Shown here piece after piece: positions 1 through 8,786 of a stretch of 64,000 bases of DNA. Location: NCBI GenBank assembly GCA_041396705.1, contig JAWKYB010000004.1, positions 62,001 to 126,000 of the forward strand, written 5' to 3'. This DNA is from Alphaproteobacteria bacterium (GTDB taxonomy: Bacteria; Pseudomonadota; Alphaproteobacteria; CALKHQ01). The number at the start of each line of letters is the position of its first letter. The stretch's first letter is position 1. The position numbers were made by a program, and so were the translations under genes. The notes below the pieces were generated by a model, which was not told the origin of the DNA, did no database searches, and worked only from the letters and a program-made list of their open reading frames with translations.

Positions 1-1015
1 CCTCGAGCTTGGCGAAGGAGGCATAGGCCGGCGCGGTGAAGTAGAGCAGGAAGATGAACAGCAGCGACCAGCCGACCGACTTGCGCGCGTCGCGCACGCT
101 GGGCGTGGTGAAGAACCGCATCAGCACGTGCGGCAGCGAGGCGGTGCCGATCATCAGGCAGACGATCAGCGCGAAGAAATTCAGCGCCTCGGTGAAGTTC
201 TGCGGCGTCTGGATGAATGGCTTGGCGCCGGCCAGGGCCGGCTTGGTCGCCTCCAGTTCCTGGATCTGCTGCAGCACCTGACCGTACATGATCTGCGGCA
301 GCGGCACGCCGGTCTGCTGGGCCGACAGGATCACCACAGGCACCAGATAGGCGACGATCAGCACGATGTACTGGGCGACCTGGGTCCAGGTCACCGCGCG
401 CATCCCGCCGAGCATCGAGCAGACCAGAATGCCGAGCAGGCCGACGTAGACCGCGACCGAAAAATCCATGTCGAGGAAGCGCGACGCGATCTCGCCGGTG
501 CCGGTGATCTGGCCGAGGATGTAGGTGAACGAGCAGCAGAACAGCACGATGATGCCGATCAGCCGGGCGACGTTGCCGCCATAGCGGGCGCCGAGGAAAT
601 CGGGCACCGTGTAGGCGCCGAACTTCCGCAGATAGGGCGCGATCAGCACCGCCACCAGCACATAGCCGCCGGTCCAGCCGAGCACGAAGGCGAGATAGCT
701 GTAGCCGGCATTGTAGAGCCCGCCGGCCATGGCGATGAACGAGGCCGCCGACATCCAGTCCGCAGCGGTCGCCATGCCGTTGTACAGCGCCGGGACCTTG
801 CGGCCGGCGACATAGTATTCCGACACCTGCATGGTGCGCGATAGAATGCCGATGCCGGCATAGACCGCGATGGTGAAGAAGACGAACAGGTAGCCGATGA
901 TGTCGTTGGGCAGGCCGACCTGTTCGAGGACGGCCAGCAGGATGACGAAGGCCGCAAAACCGCCGGTATAGATACCGTAGATCCGGCCCAGATTCTGGGT
1001 GAAATCGCCTCTCAT
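1..1015 (-). CDS. Sodium:solute symporter family protein (acetate/monocarboxylate type), C-terminus outside window
   Basis: The gene runs off the left edge, so only the first 338 codons are visible. The translation is strongly hydrophobic with repeated transmembrane segments and looks like the SSS family (ActP-like cation/acetate symporters), with the segments GWTGGYVLVAVLIAPYLRKF and YTVPDFLGARYGG typical of that group. It begins with MRGDFTQNLGRIYG at 1015. The small DUF4212 gene ends 16 bases upstream on the same strand, the usual arrangement for two-component symporters of this type. Family knowledge suggests sodium-coupled uptake of acetate, pyruvate or another short organic acid at the inner membrane. 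The actual substrate cannot be read from sequence. Confidence 0.85.
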   Translation of the reverse strand, partial: MRGDFTQNLGRIYGIYTGGFAAFVILLAVLEQVGLPNDIIGYLFVFFTIAVYAGIGILSRTMQVSEYYVAGRKVPALYNGMATAADWMSAASFIAMAGGLYNAGYSYLAFVLGWTGGYVLVAVLIAPYLRKFGAYTVPDFLGARYGGNVARLIGIIVLFCCSFTYILGQITGTGEIASRFLDMDFSVAVYVGLLGILVCSMLGGMRAVTWTQVAQYIVLIVAYLVPVVILSAQQTGVPLPQIMYGQVLQQIQELEATKPALAGAKPFIQTPQNFTEALNFFALIVCLMIGTASLPHVLMRFFTTPSVRDARKSVGWSLLFIFLLYFTAPAYASFAKLE

Positions 1016-1031
1016 GACTGCGCTCCCCGCC

Positions 1032-1301
1032 TCAGTCTTCCGACAGCCCGCATTCCTCGTCGATCCGGTTCTGCCGGGCGGAGAACCAGAAGCAGAGGAT
1101 CACGAACACGATGAGCGAGCCTTGCGCGGCGAAGTACCAGCCGAGCGGGAATCCGAGAATTACGATGTCGTTGAGCGCATCCACGAAGAAATGGATGACG
1201 AAGCTGAAGATCAGCCAGATCAGCAGCGTGACCCACATCAAGTTCTTGGTCCGCTGCCAGTGGCGCCGGGCAACCTCCGGCGCTATTCCAGTGTCCGCCA
1301 T
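1032..1301 (-). CDS. DUF4212 small subunit of sodium/solute symporter
   Basis: This 89-residue protein has two hydrophobic segments, about residues 21-42 and 50-72, with the sequence FPLGWYFAAQGSLIVFVILC that marks the DUF4212 family. Members are encoded immediately before an SSS-family symporter and are regarded as its small subunit. Here the stop codon lies 16 bases before the symporter start, so the two are very probably co-transcribed. The acidic C-terminus (RIDEECGLSED) is expected to be cytoplasmic. The start at 1301 keeps the whole family N-terminus; longer reading frames upstream have no family support. Confidence 0.85.
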   Translation of the reverse strand: MADTGIAPEVARRHWQRTKNLMWVTLLIWLIFSFVIHFFVDALNDIVILGFPLGWYFAAQGSLIVFVILCFWFSARQNRIDEECGLSED

Positions 1302-1466
1302 TCCCTAGAACCTCCTGCACGCATCGGTGCCAGCACCGCTGTTGGGCACGTTCCGGATTCTTGGATGGCAGTCCCGTCGGCAAACCAGGCCGATCGTCGA
1401 TGCTCTTCCGTCCCGCCTTGCCGAGGGGTCCGCCTGAGGGCCGTCCGTCTCTCCCGCAATGACGAA

Positions 1467-1487
1467 TTCGCTTGTTGACCAAGCGAA
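1467..1487. promoter_or_regulatory. Perfect inverted repeat between divergent genes
   Basis: TTCGCTTG and CAAGCGAA form an 8-base perfect inverted repeat around a 5-base centre (TTGAC). It lies in the 240-base gap between the minus-strand DUF4212 symporter operon and the plus-strand gene at 1542. Its position suggests a dimeric repressor or activator site controlling one or both genes. No regulator is encoded nearby, so the partner is unknown. Confidence 0.35.
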
Positions 1488-1541
1488 ACACTCATACCCG
1501 TATCGTCGGAGTCTCGACAAGACCTATGACAGGTCCGTGAA

Positions 1542-2162
1542 ATGCTGCGCCGCATGGTTGAAGGGCTGCTCGGCACTCCACTGAAGGTCGAGTCGCGCGC
1601 CGACCTATGCGCGTTCATGGCCGGACGGGCCGCGTTCGTGTCGCAGAAGGCGATGTTCGAGTACTGCCGGGCCCGCGCCGGCGTGATGTGGGACAAGCTG
1701 ATGCTCGAGGCCGACTTCGTCGCCGGCCTGGAGCGCGGCCGCTGGCAGGCCTATGTCGCCGCACTGGCCGATCTGGCATTGGTCTGCGACGTCGCGATCA
1801 GGGCCGGCGGGTGCGCGCCGCAGCCGGCTGCGCTGGGCGACGTGGCCGCTGAGGTGCTGGGCGCGGAGCCGCGGCTGGCGCAGGCCGGCGTCGCGGTCGC
1901 GCCGGAGGTCGCCGCCATCCGTCTCAGCCTCGATCGCGCGGCCATGGCGCCGCCACGCAGGGTGCATGAGATCGCGGTCCGCGCCGGCGGCCGCATCTAT
2001 GCCCTGATGCCGATCCACCCGGACATGCGGCGCCACGACGAGACCACCATCGTCAACAACGTGCGCTTCCTGATGGTGCGTGCCTATGAGGACCTGGCCC
2101 AAGGGCTGGACCCGGCGCGGCTCGGCGCGGAACTCGGTCGTGCCGCGCGGGACGGCGCGTAA
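1542..2162 (+). CDS. Conserved-looking protein of unknown function
   Basis: The 206-residue product is soluble, has no signal peptide and is largely alpha-helical in appearance. I do not recognise the family. Features that look conserved are the central MWDKLMLEADF segment and the C-terminal IHPDMRRHDETTIVNNVRFLMVRAYEDL. It is transcribed away from the symporter operon and ends just before a strong hairpin terminator. The high-GC third-position pattern supports this frame rather than the overlapping antisense frames. Confidence 0.7.
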   Translation: MLRRMVEGLLGTPLKVESRADLCAFMAGRAAFVSQKAMFEYCRARAGVMWDKLMLEADFVAGLERGRWQAYVAALADLALVCDVAIRAGGCAPQPAALGDVAAEVLGAEPRLAQAGVAVAPEVAAIRLSLDRAAMAPPRRVHEIAVRAGGRIYALMPIHPDMRRHDETTIVNNVRFLMVRAYEDLAQGLDPARLGAELGRAARDGA

Positions 2163-2197
2163 CCGCTCCCGATATGGCCTTGCGGTCGGAAACGAGA

Positions 2198-2223
2198 AAG
2201 GGGCCCGCGGCGGGGCCCCTTTT
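2198..2223. terminator. Bidirectional hairpin terminator
   Basis: AAAGGGGCC and GGCCCCTTT arms form a GC-rich hairpin with short A and T tracts on either side. It sits between the convergent gene ending at 2162 and the acoC-like gene ending at 2250, so it can stop transcription from both sides. Confidence 0.75.
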
Positions 2224-2249
2224 CCGTATCCGCGCGATCCGGCGCCGGG

Positions 2250-3365
2250 TCAGGCGGTGGCTTCCTCGACCATCTTGTTGACGTCGGCGGCAACCTCCAT
2301 GTGGGCCATGTGGCCGACCTTGCCGACCTTGGTCACCTTGACGTTGCCGGCGAGGCCGTCGCCGTGGCCGGGCGGCAGGATCCGGTCCAGCTCGCCCCAG
2401 ATGATGCGCACCGGCACTGCCAGTCCGGCCAGTTGGTCGCGCAGCTGCGCGGCCTGCTTGCCGCCGGCGAACACCGCGCCGCTGATCGTCTTCAGCGCGC
2501 CCTCGACCCCGTCGAGACGCTTGAACTTCAGCACCTCGTTGACCATGTCGCGGGTCACCAGCTCGGGCACGCCGAACAGCATCTGCAACACCGGCTTCAT
2601 GTCGTTGCGCCGCTGCGCGCCGATGAAGCCGTTGATGTAGTCCATGTTGATCTCGCCGCCGAGGCCGGCCGGGCTGACCAGGGTCAGCGAGGCGACCTTG
2701 CCGGGCGCCGCCGCGGCGACCGCGATCGCGATCGCGCCGCCGAGCGAGTGGCCGACCAGATGCGCCTTGTCGACGTCGATCACGTCGAGGAACTTGGCGA
2801 CCGTGTCGACCAGCATCTGGAACGAACCGTCGCCGACGCTCTTCGACGAGGCGCCGTGGCCGGGCAGGTCGAGCGCGAAGGTGCGGTGATTGGAGGCCAG
2901 CACCGGCTGGTTGAACATCCAGTTGTTCAGGTCGCCGCCGAAGCCGTGGATGAACACCACGGCCGGACCGTCCTGGCCCACCTGCAGGTAGTTGATCTTG
3001 CGGCCGTCGATCTCGGCGCTCTGCGCCTTCGGCGCGGCCGCTTCGGCCGCCGCCATCAGCTCGGCGAACTCGTCCTCGAACTTCTTGACGAAGGCGTCGA
3101 TGTCGGCGTCCGACGCCGCGCCGTTGACCACCACCGCCATCAGCGCGCCCACCGGCAGCGTCTCGCCGGGCTTGGCCACCAGGCGCTTGACGGTGCCGCT
3201 GATCGTCGCCTCCAGCGCGTTGGCGATCTTCGACGTCTCGATGTCGCAGATTTCCTTGCCCGGCGCGATGCTGTCGCCTTCGGCAACGTGCCAGTCGGTC
3301 AGGGTGCCTTCCTGCATGGCGAGGCCCCATTTCGGCATCACCACGGCTTGAATCGCTTCGCTCAT
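2250..3365 (-). CDS. acoC: Acetoin dehydrogenase-type E2: lipoyl domain fused to alpha/beta hydrolase
   Basis: The 371-residue protein begins with a biotinyl/lipoyl domain (about residues 4-78). The predicted lipoylated lysine is Lys46 in ETSKIAN. After a linker it continues as an alpha/beta hydrolase with an oxyanion-type VVFIHGFGG motif and a nucleophile elbow GHSLGG. This layout matches AcoC-type dihydrolipoyl acyltransferases, which use the hydrolase fold instead of the classical E2 catalytic domain. It is the last gene of the acoABC-like set and follows acoB after a 194-base gap holding a strong hairpin. The start at 3365 gives the normal lipoyl-domain N-terminus; the frame stays open 108 bases further but that part is unlike the family. 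No E3 lipoamide dehydrogenase is present in the window. Confidence 0.85.
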   Translation of the reverse strand: MSEAIQAVVMPKWGLAMQEGTLTDWHVAEGDSIAPGKEICDIETSKIANALEATISGTVKRLVAKPGETLPVGALMAVVVNGAASDADIDAFVKKFEDEFAELMAAAEAAAPKAQSAEIDGRKINYLQVGQDGPAVVFIHGFGGDLNNWMFNQPVLASNHRTFALDLPGHGASSKSVGDGSFQMLVDTVAKFLDVIDVDKAHLVGHSLGGAIAIAVAAAAPGKVASLTLVSPAGLGGEINMDYINGFIGAQRRNDMKPVLQMLFGVPELVTRDMVNEVLKFKRLDGVEGALKTISGAVFAGGKQAAQLRDQLAGLAVPVRIIWGELDRILPPGHGDGLAGNVKVTKVGKVGHMAHMEVAADVNKMVEEATA

Positions 3366-3504
3366 GATCTCAATCCCTGGGGCATCGTCCCCGCTTGCGC
3401 CAGGCGGTCCCCCTGTCTGGTCCGGTCCGGCGCAGGTCGATGATGGCAGGCCCCGGTCGCCATCCGGCGCCACGGCTCGTTCGGGTGCTTGGTGTCGGTG
3501 CGGC

Positions 3505-3538
3505 GACGGCGCCGCGCGCAGCTACGCGCGGCGCCGTC
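3505..3538. terminator. Perfect 14-bp hairpin between acoB and acoC
   Basis: GACGGCGCCGCGCG and CGCGCGGCGCCGTC are perfect complements around a 6-base loop. The hairpin lies between acoB (ends 3560) and acoC (starts 3365). It has no T-tract on either side, so an RNA-processing, stability or partial attenuation role is more likely than full termination. Confidence 0.5.
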
Positions 3539-3559
3539 GACCGGGCATCGGGGCCGCGC

Positions 3560-4573
3560 TCAGGCGTGGCCGTGGACTGCGCGCACGGCTGCGGCGATCT
3601 TGTCGGCGGAGGGAATGTAGATGTCCTCCAGCGCGGGCGAGAATGGCACCGGCGCATGGGGCGCCGTCACCATCCTGATCGGCGCCTTCAGCGCGCCGAA
3701 CGCCTCCTGCGCCACCACCGCCGAAACGTCGGTGGCGATGTTGCAGCGCGGGTGCGCCTCGTCCACCACCACCAACCGGCCGGTGTTCTCGACGCTCTCC
3801 AGCACCGTATCCATGTCGATCGGCGAGGTGGTGCGCAGGTCGATCACGTCGCACTCGATGCCGTCCTTCGACAGCGCGTCTGCGGCGTCCTTCGACAGGC
3901 CGACCATGCGGCCCAGGGTGACGATGGTGACGTCGTCGCCCTCGCGGACCAGGTTCGCCTCGCCCATCGGGATCGTGTACGGATCCTCCGGCACGTCCTC
4001 CTCGATGTCGTAGAGCAGCTTGTGCTCGAAGAACATCACCGGGTCGTTGTCGCGGATCGCTGCCGTCAGCAGGCCCTTGGCCTCATAGGGCGACGACGGC
4101 ACGACGCACTTCAGGCCGGGGATGTGGGTGAACAGCGGGTACAGGCACTGCGAATGCTGTGCCGCCGCCCGGAAGCCGGCGCCGATCATGCAGCGGATCA
4201 CCACCGGCGTCTCGGCCTTGCCGCCGAACATGTAGCGGAACTTGGCCGCCTGGTTGAAGATCTGGTCGAAGCAGACCCCCATGAAGTCGACGAACATCAG
4301 CTCGGCCACCGGCCTGAGGCCGGAGGTGGCCGCGCCGATCGCGGCGCCGACGAAGGCGCTTTCCGAGATCGGCGTGTCCAGCACCCGGGTCGGGCCGAAG
4401 ATCGGCTGCAACCCCTTGGTCACGCCGAGCGGGCCGCCCCACGCGTCCTGCTCGCCGGGGGCCTCGGTGCCGCCGGCGATGTCCTCGCCCATGATCACGA
4501 CGGTCTTGTCGCGTTCCATTTCCTGCCGCAGCGCCTCGTTGATGGCGCCACGGAATGAGAGCTTGCGAGCCAT
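3560..4573 (-). CDS. acoB: 2-oxo acid/acetoin dehydrogenase E1 beta subunit
   Basis: This 337-residue protein is a transketolase-like beta subunit. It opens with SFRGAINEALRQEME and has the VVIMGEDIAGG and SESAFVGAAIGAATSG segments of the family, then the C-terminal transketolase domain with VIDLRTTSPIDMDTVLESVENTGRLVVVDEA (split here only by domain). E1 beta pairs with the E1 alpha encoded 30 bases upstream to make the TPP-dependent heterotetramer that decarboxylates a 2-oxo acid or cleaves acetoin. Length and order (alpha, beta, E2) match aco operons. The true substrate is not readable; pyruvate-type substrates are an alternative. Confidence 0.9.
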   Translation of the reverse strand: MARKLSFRGAINEALRQEMERDKTVVIMGEDIAGGTEAPGEQDAWGGPLGVTKGLQPIFGPTRVLDTPISESAFVGAAIGAATSGLRPVAELMFVDFMGVCFDQIFNQAAKFRYMFGGKAETPVVIRCMIGAGFRAAAQHSQCLYPLFTHIPGLKCVVPSSPYEAKGLLTAAIRDNDPVMFFEHKLLYDIEEDVPEDPYTIPMGEANLVREGDDVTIVTLGRMVGLSKDAADALSKDGIECDVIDLRTTSPIDMDTVLESVENTGRLVVVDEAHPRCNIATDVSAVVAQEAFGALKAPIRMVTAPHAPVPFSPALEDIYIPSADKIAAAVRAVHGHA

Positions 4574-4603
4574 GGCTTTCCCCTCGCTTTTCTGCGCTGA
4601 CGG

Positions 4604-5578
4604 TCAGTAGGAGACGTAAACGTCGGTCAGCAGCTCGCTGTCCGGCGGGTCGGGGGCCGACTTGGCGTCGGCGACCGCACCGTCGACCAGCTTGGCGACC
4701 TCAGCATCGATCTCGTCCATGACCTTGGCCTCCAGCAGGCCGGTCTCGGTGACCTTCTGGCGGAAGATGTTCAGGCAGTCCTTGCTCTCGCGGAACTTCT
4801 CCACCTCGCCCTTGCCGCGATAGGTCATCGCGTCGCCTTCGAAGTGGCCGTAGAAGCGGGTGAGCTTGACCTCCATCAGCGTCGGACCGCCACCTTTGCG
4901 GGCCCGCTCGATCGCTTCGCCGGCCGCCTCGTAGACGGCGAAGAAGTCGAAGCCGTCGACCTGGACGCCGGGCATGCCGAACGCCTCGGCCCGCTTGACG
5001 ATGTCGCCGCTCGACACCGACCAGTAGGAGGGCGTGGACTCGGCGTAGCCATTGTTCTCGAACACGAAGATCACCGGCAGCTTCCAGACCGTTGCCAGGT
5101 TCATCGATTCGAAGGTGGTGCCCTGGTTGGAGCCGCCGTCGCCGACGAAGGCGACCGCGACGCCGCCGGTGCCGAGGGTCTTCGCCGCCAGCGCCGCGCC
5201 GCAGACCAGAGGCGGGCCGCCGCCGACGATGCCGTTGGCCCCCATCATGCCCTTGTCGAGGTCGGCGATGTGCATCGAGCCGCCCTTGCCGTTGCAGAGC
5301 CCGCCTTCCTTGCCGAAGATCTCGCGCATCATGGCGTTGACGTCGCAGCCCTTGGCGATGCAGTGGCCGTGGCCGCGGTGGGTGCTGGCGATGTAGTCGA
5401 CCCCTTCGCTGAGGTGCTGGCAGACGCCGACGCCGCTCGCTTCCTCACCCGCGTACAGGTGGACGAAGCCGGGAATCTCGCCATTGCCGAACTCGACGTG
5501 CAGGCGCTCCTCGAAGTCGCGGATGGTTTTCATCCGCGTGTAGGCCTGGATCAACTCATCGCGGCTCAATTGCAGCAT
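4604..5578 (-). CDS. acoA: TPP-dependent dehydrogenase E1 alpha subunit (acetoin dehydrogenase type)
   Basis: The 324-residue product carries the TPP/Mg binding motif starting GDGGSNQG (residues 146-153) and ending in FVFENN near residue 176. The active-site region STHRGHGHCIAKG and the KGGSMHIAD motif are those of E1 alpha proteins. Family members join an E1 beta subunit to oxidise acetoin or 2-oxo acids and pass the acyl group to lipoyl E2. It follows the ABC transporter ATPase gene by about 90 bases on the same strand and precedes acoB, so the complex is probably expressed together with the transporter. A short C-terminal extension rich in Asp and Ser follows the fold. Confidence 0.9.
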   Translation of the reverse strand: MLQLSRDELIQAYTRMKTIRDFEERLHVEFGNGEIPGFVHLYAGEEASGVGVCQHLSEGVDYIASTHRGHGHCIAKGCDVNAMMREIFGKEGGLCNGKGGSMHIADLDKGMMGANGIVGGGPPLVCGAALAAKTLGTGGVAVAFVGDGGSNQGTTFESMNLATVWKLPVIFVFENNGYAESTPSYWSVSSGDIVKRAEAFGMPGVQVDGFDFFAVYEAAGEAIERARKGGGPTLMEVKLTRFYGHFEGDAMTYRGKGEVEKFRESKDCLNIFRQKVTETGLLEAKVMDEIDAEVAKLVDGAVADAKSAPDPPDSELLTDVYVSY

Positions 5579-5668
5579 ATGGCTCCTCCCCTAGCTGTCT
5601 TCCCGTAACGGACGGGGCCGGCGGTTGTCGTTTTCTGCCCCGGCGGTCCGCCCCGCCGCGGCCGGTGG

Positions 5669-6763
5669 TCAATAATAAGCACGCCCGTCCGCGCTGGAAA
5701 ATAGGTGCCAGCGGTTGGCGTTGAATGTCAGCCAGCAGGTCTCGCCGGCCTTGCCGGTGAAGCCCGGCTTGGTGCGGACCAGCACGCGCCGGCCGTCGGC
5801 CAGCTCGGTGTCGACCAGCATGTCGCCGCCGATCGGCTCGGTGACGAACACCTTGGCCTGGAAGCTGTGCGGACCGCTCGCCTCCATCGCGATGGCAACG
5901 TCGTCGGGCCGGACGCCCATCCGGGCGGCGCCACCGGCGACGCCGTCGAGCCCGGCGGCCTGCGCCGCGGTCATCGGCACCGCGAAGGACGGGTGGGTGA
6001 CCAGCACCGCGCCGCCGTCGCCCCTGAGCTCGCAATCGACGAAGTTCATCGGCGGCTCGCCGACGAAGCCCGCGACCCACTCGTTGACCGGATGGTCGTA
6101 GATCTCGGCCGGCGTGCCGTATTGCTGCAGCACGCCCTCGTGCATCACCGCGATCTTGTCGGCCATCGACAGCGCCTCGAGCTGGTCGTGGGTGACATAG
6201 ATCATCGAGGTGCCGAGCGTGCGCTGCATGTGCTTCAGCTCGCCGCGCATGTGGGCCCTGAGCTTGGCGTCCAGATGCGCGATCGGCTCATCGAACAGGA
6301 ACAGCTGCGGCTCGCGCACGATGGCGCGCCCGATGGCCACGCGCTGCTTCTGGCCGCCGGACAGTTCCTGCGGGCGGCGGTCGAGCAAATGGCCGATCTC
6401 CAGCAGCTCGGCGGCCTGACGCACCTTCTTGTCGATGGTCGGCTTGTCGACGTTGCGCAGCTTCAGCGCGTTGGCGATGTTGTTGAACACGGTCTTGTGC
6501 GGATAGAGCGCGTAGTTCTCGAACACCATCGCGATGTCGCGGTCCTTCGGCGGCAGTTCGTTGACCCGCTTGCCGCCGAAGCTGACGTCGCCGGCCGAGA
6601 TGTGCTCGAGCCCGGCCAGCATGCGCAGCGTCGACGACTTGCCGCAGCCCGAAGGCCCCAGCACCGAAAGGAACTCGCCATCGGCGCAGACCAGGTTCAG
6701 GTCCTTCACCGCGACGGTCTTGCCGTAATATTTCCAGACGTGGTCGATGCGGATTTCGGCCAT
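5669..6763 (-). CDS. CUT1-type ABC transporter ATP-binding protein (UgpC/MalK-like)
   Basis: At 364 residues with a C-terminal TOBE-like regulatory domain, this matches the MalK/UgpC family. Walker A is GPSGCGKS (36-43), the signature LSGGQKQ (134-140), Walker B LFLFDEP (154-160), and the H-loop His is His192. The Q-loop residue is Glu82 (MVFENYALYP) where most relatives have Gln, confirmed by the codon GAG. It powers uptake through the two permeases encoded upstream and is the fourth gene of the minus-strand transporter operon. MalK-type dimers need only one ATPase gene, and this operon has only one. Confidence 0.9.
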   Translation of the reverse strand: MAEIRIDHVWKYYGKTVAVKDLNLVCADGEFLSVLGPSGCGKSSTLRMLAGLEHISAGDVSFGGKRVNELPPKDRDIAMVFENYALYPHKTVFNNIANALKLRNVDKPTIDKKVRQAAELLEIGHLLDRRPQELSGGQKQRVAIGRAIVREPQLFLFDEPIAHLDAKLRAHMRGELKHMQRTLGTSMIYVTHDQLEALSMADKIAVMHEGVLQQYGTPAEIYDHPVNEWVAGFVGEPPMNFVDCELRGDGGAVLVTHPSFAVPMTAAQAAGLDGVAGGAARMGVRPDDVAIAMEASGPHSFQAKVFVTEPIGGDMLVDTELADGRRVLVRTKPGFTGKAGETCWLTFNANRWHLFSSADGRAYY

Positions 6764-6800
6764 TGCCGCGACTATCCTTCCGTATTCGCGCGCCGCTGCG

Positions 6801-7682
6801 TCATTCGCGCACCGCGCCCATCGTCAGACCGGCCACCAGATAGCGGCGGATCAGAAGCCCGAGGAACATCATCGGCACGGTCGTCACCACGCCGGCGGCC
6901 ATGATGCTGCCCCACTGGATGTTCTGCGGCTGCACCAGCCCGCGGGTGGCGACCGGCAGGGTCTTGGCGCCGCCGGATCCGATGATCGAGGCGAACAGAT
7001 AGTCGTTCCAGGCGAACAGCACGCACAGCACCAGGAACGCGCCGACGCCGGGGGCGACCAGCGGCAGGATCTCGCGCAGGGCCTGCAGCCGGGTGCAGCC
7101 GTCGCACATCGCCGCTTCCTCGATGGCGTAGGGCACGTTGTCGAAGAAGCCCTTCAGGATCCAGATCGCGAAGGGCAGGTTGAAGGTGGTGTAGGCGATG
7201 ATCAGGCCGGGCAGCGTGCCGACCAGGTCGAGGCTGCGGAAGATCGCCCACAGCGGCACGATCACCGCCACCACCGGCGCCATGCGGGTGGAGATGATCC
7301 AGAAGAACAGGTCCTTCTTGCCGCGGAAGTCCATGCGGCTGAGGCTGTAGGCCGCCATCGCGCCCAGCACCACCGAGATCGCCGCCGAACCCGCCGCCGC
7401 GACCAGGCTGTTGACCAGGTAGGTCGAGAAGCTTTCCTGCACGAACAGGTTCTCGTAGTGGGCGAAGGTCGGCGTGAAGTTGAAGAAGGTGGGCAGGGCG
7501 TCGCCCCAATCGCCGACTGCCGGCAGTTGGAACGCCTCCAGCAGATCCTTGATCGACGAGACGAACATGATGAAGATCGGCAGCAGGCTCCAGACCAGAT
7601 AGAAGATCAGGAACGCCACTGAGAACACCGCGAAGGCGGTGCGTGCCGGCGACCGGTACTGGACGATCTCGCGCGAGGCCAT
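6801..7682 (-). CDS. Carbohydrate ABC transporter permease (MalG-like)
   Basis: The 293-residue protein has about six transmembrane segments and the BPD permease signature with an EAA-type loop, EEAAMCDGCTRLQALREILPLVAPG. It begins MASREIVQYRSPARTAF, and an N-terminal helix is followed by a periplasmic loop, as in MalG-type subunits. It lies 7 bases downstream of the partner permease gene and 37 bases before the ATPase gene. The two permeases make the membrane channel of a CUT1 importer for a sugar, polyol or related solute. Confidence 0.9.
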   Translation of the reverse strand: MASREIVQYRSPARTAFAVFSVAFLIFYLVWSLLPIFIMFVSSIKDLLEAFQLPAVGDWGDALPTFFNFTPTFAHYENLFVQESFSTYLVNSLVAAAGSAAISVVLGAMAAYSLSRMDFRGKKDLFFWIISTRMAPVVAVIVPLWAIFRSLDLVGTLPGLIIAYTTFNLPFAIWILKGFFDNVPYAIEEAAMCDGCTRLQALREILPLVAPGVGAFLVLCVLFAWNDYLFASIIGSGGAKTLPVATRGLVQPQNIQWGSIMAAGVVTTVPMMFLGLLIRRYLVAGLTMGAVRE

Positions 7683-7689
7683 GGCGCGG

Positions 7690-8700
7690 CTATCCTTCGG
7701 CCGGCGCGCCGTGGGCGCGCTTCTGGGACGGATCCTCGAACACCCTGACCAGCAGCATGCCGAGGATGATCGTGACCAGCAGCAGGGTGAAGGCGATCGC
7801 CGCGCCCCGGTCCAGCTTGAAGAACGAGAAGGACACGTCGAACAGGTAGACCGGCAGGATCTTGGTCGCGTCGGCCGGCCCGCCGCCGGTCAGCACCAGG
7901 ATCGCATCGATGAAGCGGAAATTGTCCATGAACCGCAGCAGGATGGCGATCAGCAGGAACGGGTACAGGTTCGGCAGGGTGATCTGCAGGAAGTTCTTCA
8001 GCGGGCCGGCGCCGTCGACGAGATTCGCCTCGGCCTGGTCCTGCGGCACGCGCTTCATGCCGGCCAGCGTGATCAGGGTGATCAGCGGCGTCCACTGCCA
8101 CACGTCGACCAGCACGATGCCGAACATCGCCGTCGACGGGTCGCCCAGGATCGACTTGGCGTCGAGGATGCCCAGGCTCTGGAACAGCCAGTGGTACCAG
8201 CCGAAGGTGCCGTTGTAGAGGAAGTACCAGACGGTGCCCGCGATCACCGGCGCCATCATCATCGGCATCAGGAACAGGGTGACCAGCCACTTTTCCATGC
8301 GGCTGCCGTTCAGCACCACCGCCAGGAACACGCCGATCGCCACTTCCAGCACCATGCACATGGCGGAGTATTTGATCAGCAGCCACCAGCCGTTGAGATA
8401 CTCGTCGTCCCGGACCAGCCGGGTGAAATTCTTGAAGTCGTTCCACTTGTTGATGTCGCCCGCATCGCCGACGGAATGCAGGCTCATGTAGATCAGCCAG
8501 AAGAACGGATAGAGGCTGATGCAGGCCAGCAGGACGATCGCCGGCAGCATCAGGTACCAGTAGAACGCCTTCGACGGTTCCTTGTTCAGGTTGGCCGGCG
8601 TGCCGTCGACGCGGAACGCGCCCCAGTCGGGCGCACGGTCGCCCGGCCGGGCGGCAACGACGCTGCGCCTGTGCTCGCCTGCCTCCGTGGCCGCTGTCAT
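7690..8700 (-). CDS. Carbohydrate ABC transporter permease (MalF-like)
   Basis: This 336-residue permease has a basic cytosolic N-terminus of roughly 50 residues and then six predicted transmembrane segments. The EAA-type loop QAEANLVDGAGPLKNFLQIT is present. It is the first permease after the binding-protein gene, and its stop is 7 bases before the second permease. The mature pair is expected to face the Tat-exported binding protein encoded upstream. Confidence 0.9.
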   Translation of the reverse strand: MTAATEAGEHRRSVVAARPGDRAPDWGAFRVDGTPANLNKEPSKAFYWYLMLPAIVLLACISLYPFFWLIYMSLHSVGDAGDINKWNDFKNFTRLVRDDEYLNGWWLLIKYSAMCMVLEVAIGVFLAVVLNGSRMEKWLVTLFLMPMMMAPVIAGTVWYFLYNGTFGWYHWLFQSLGILDAKSILGDPSTAMFGIVLVDVWQWTPLITLITLAGMKRVPQDQAEANLVDGAGPLKNFLQITLPNLYPFLLIAILLRFMDNFRFIDAILVLTGGGPADATKILPVYLFDVSFSFFKLDRGAAIAFTLLLVTIILGMLLVRVFEDPSQKRAHGAPAEG

Positions 8701-8786
8701 CGCGGCGTCACCGATCGGTCAGGCCCGTTCGTGCTGACGGACATGTCTTTCCTTGCGTCCACGGGGACCGAGCGCCGCAGGCCGAT

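Noticed and set aside
2301..3443. Long plus-strand frame of 380 codons across acoC
   Set aside because: It is antisense to a convincing lipoyl/hydrolase gene and rich in Arg, His and Gly, typical of shadows in GC-rich DNA.
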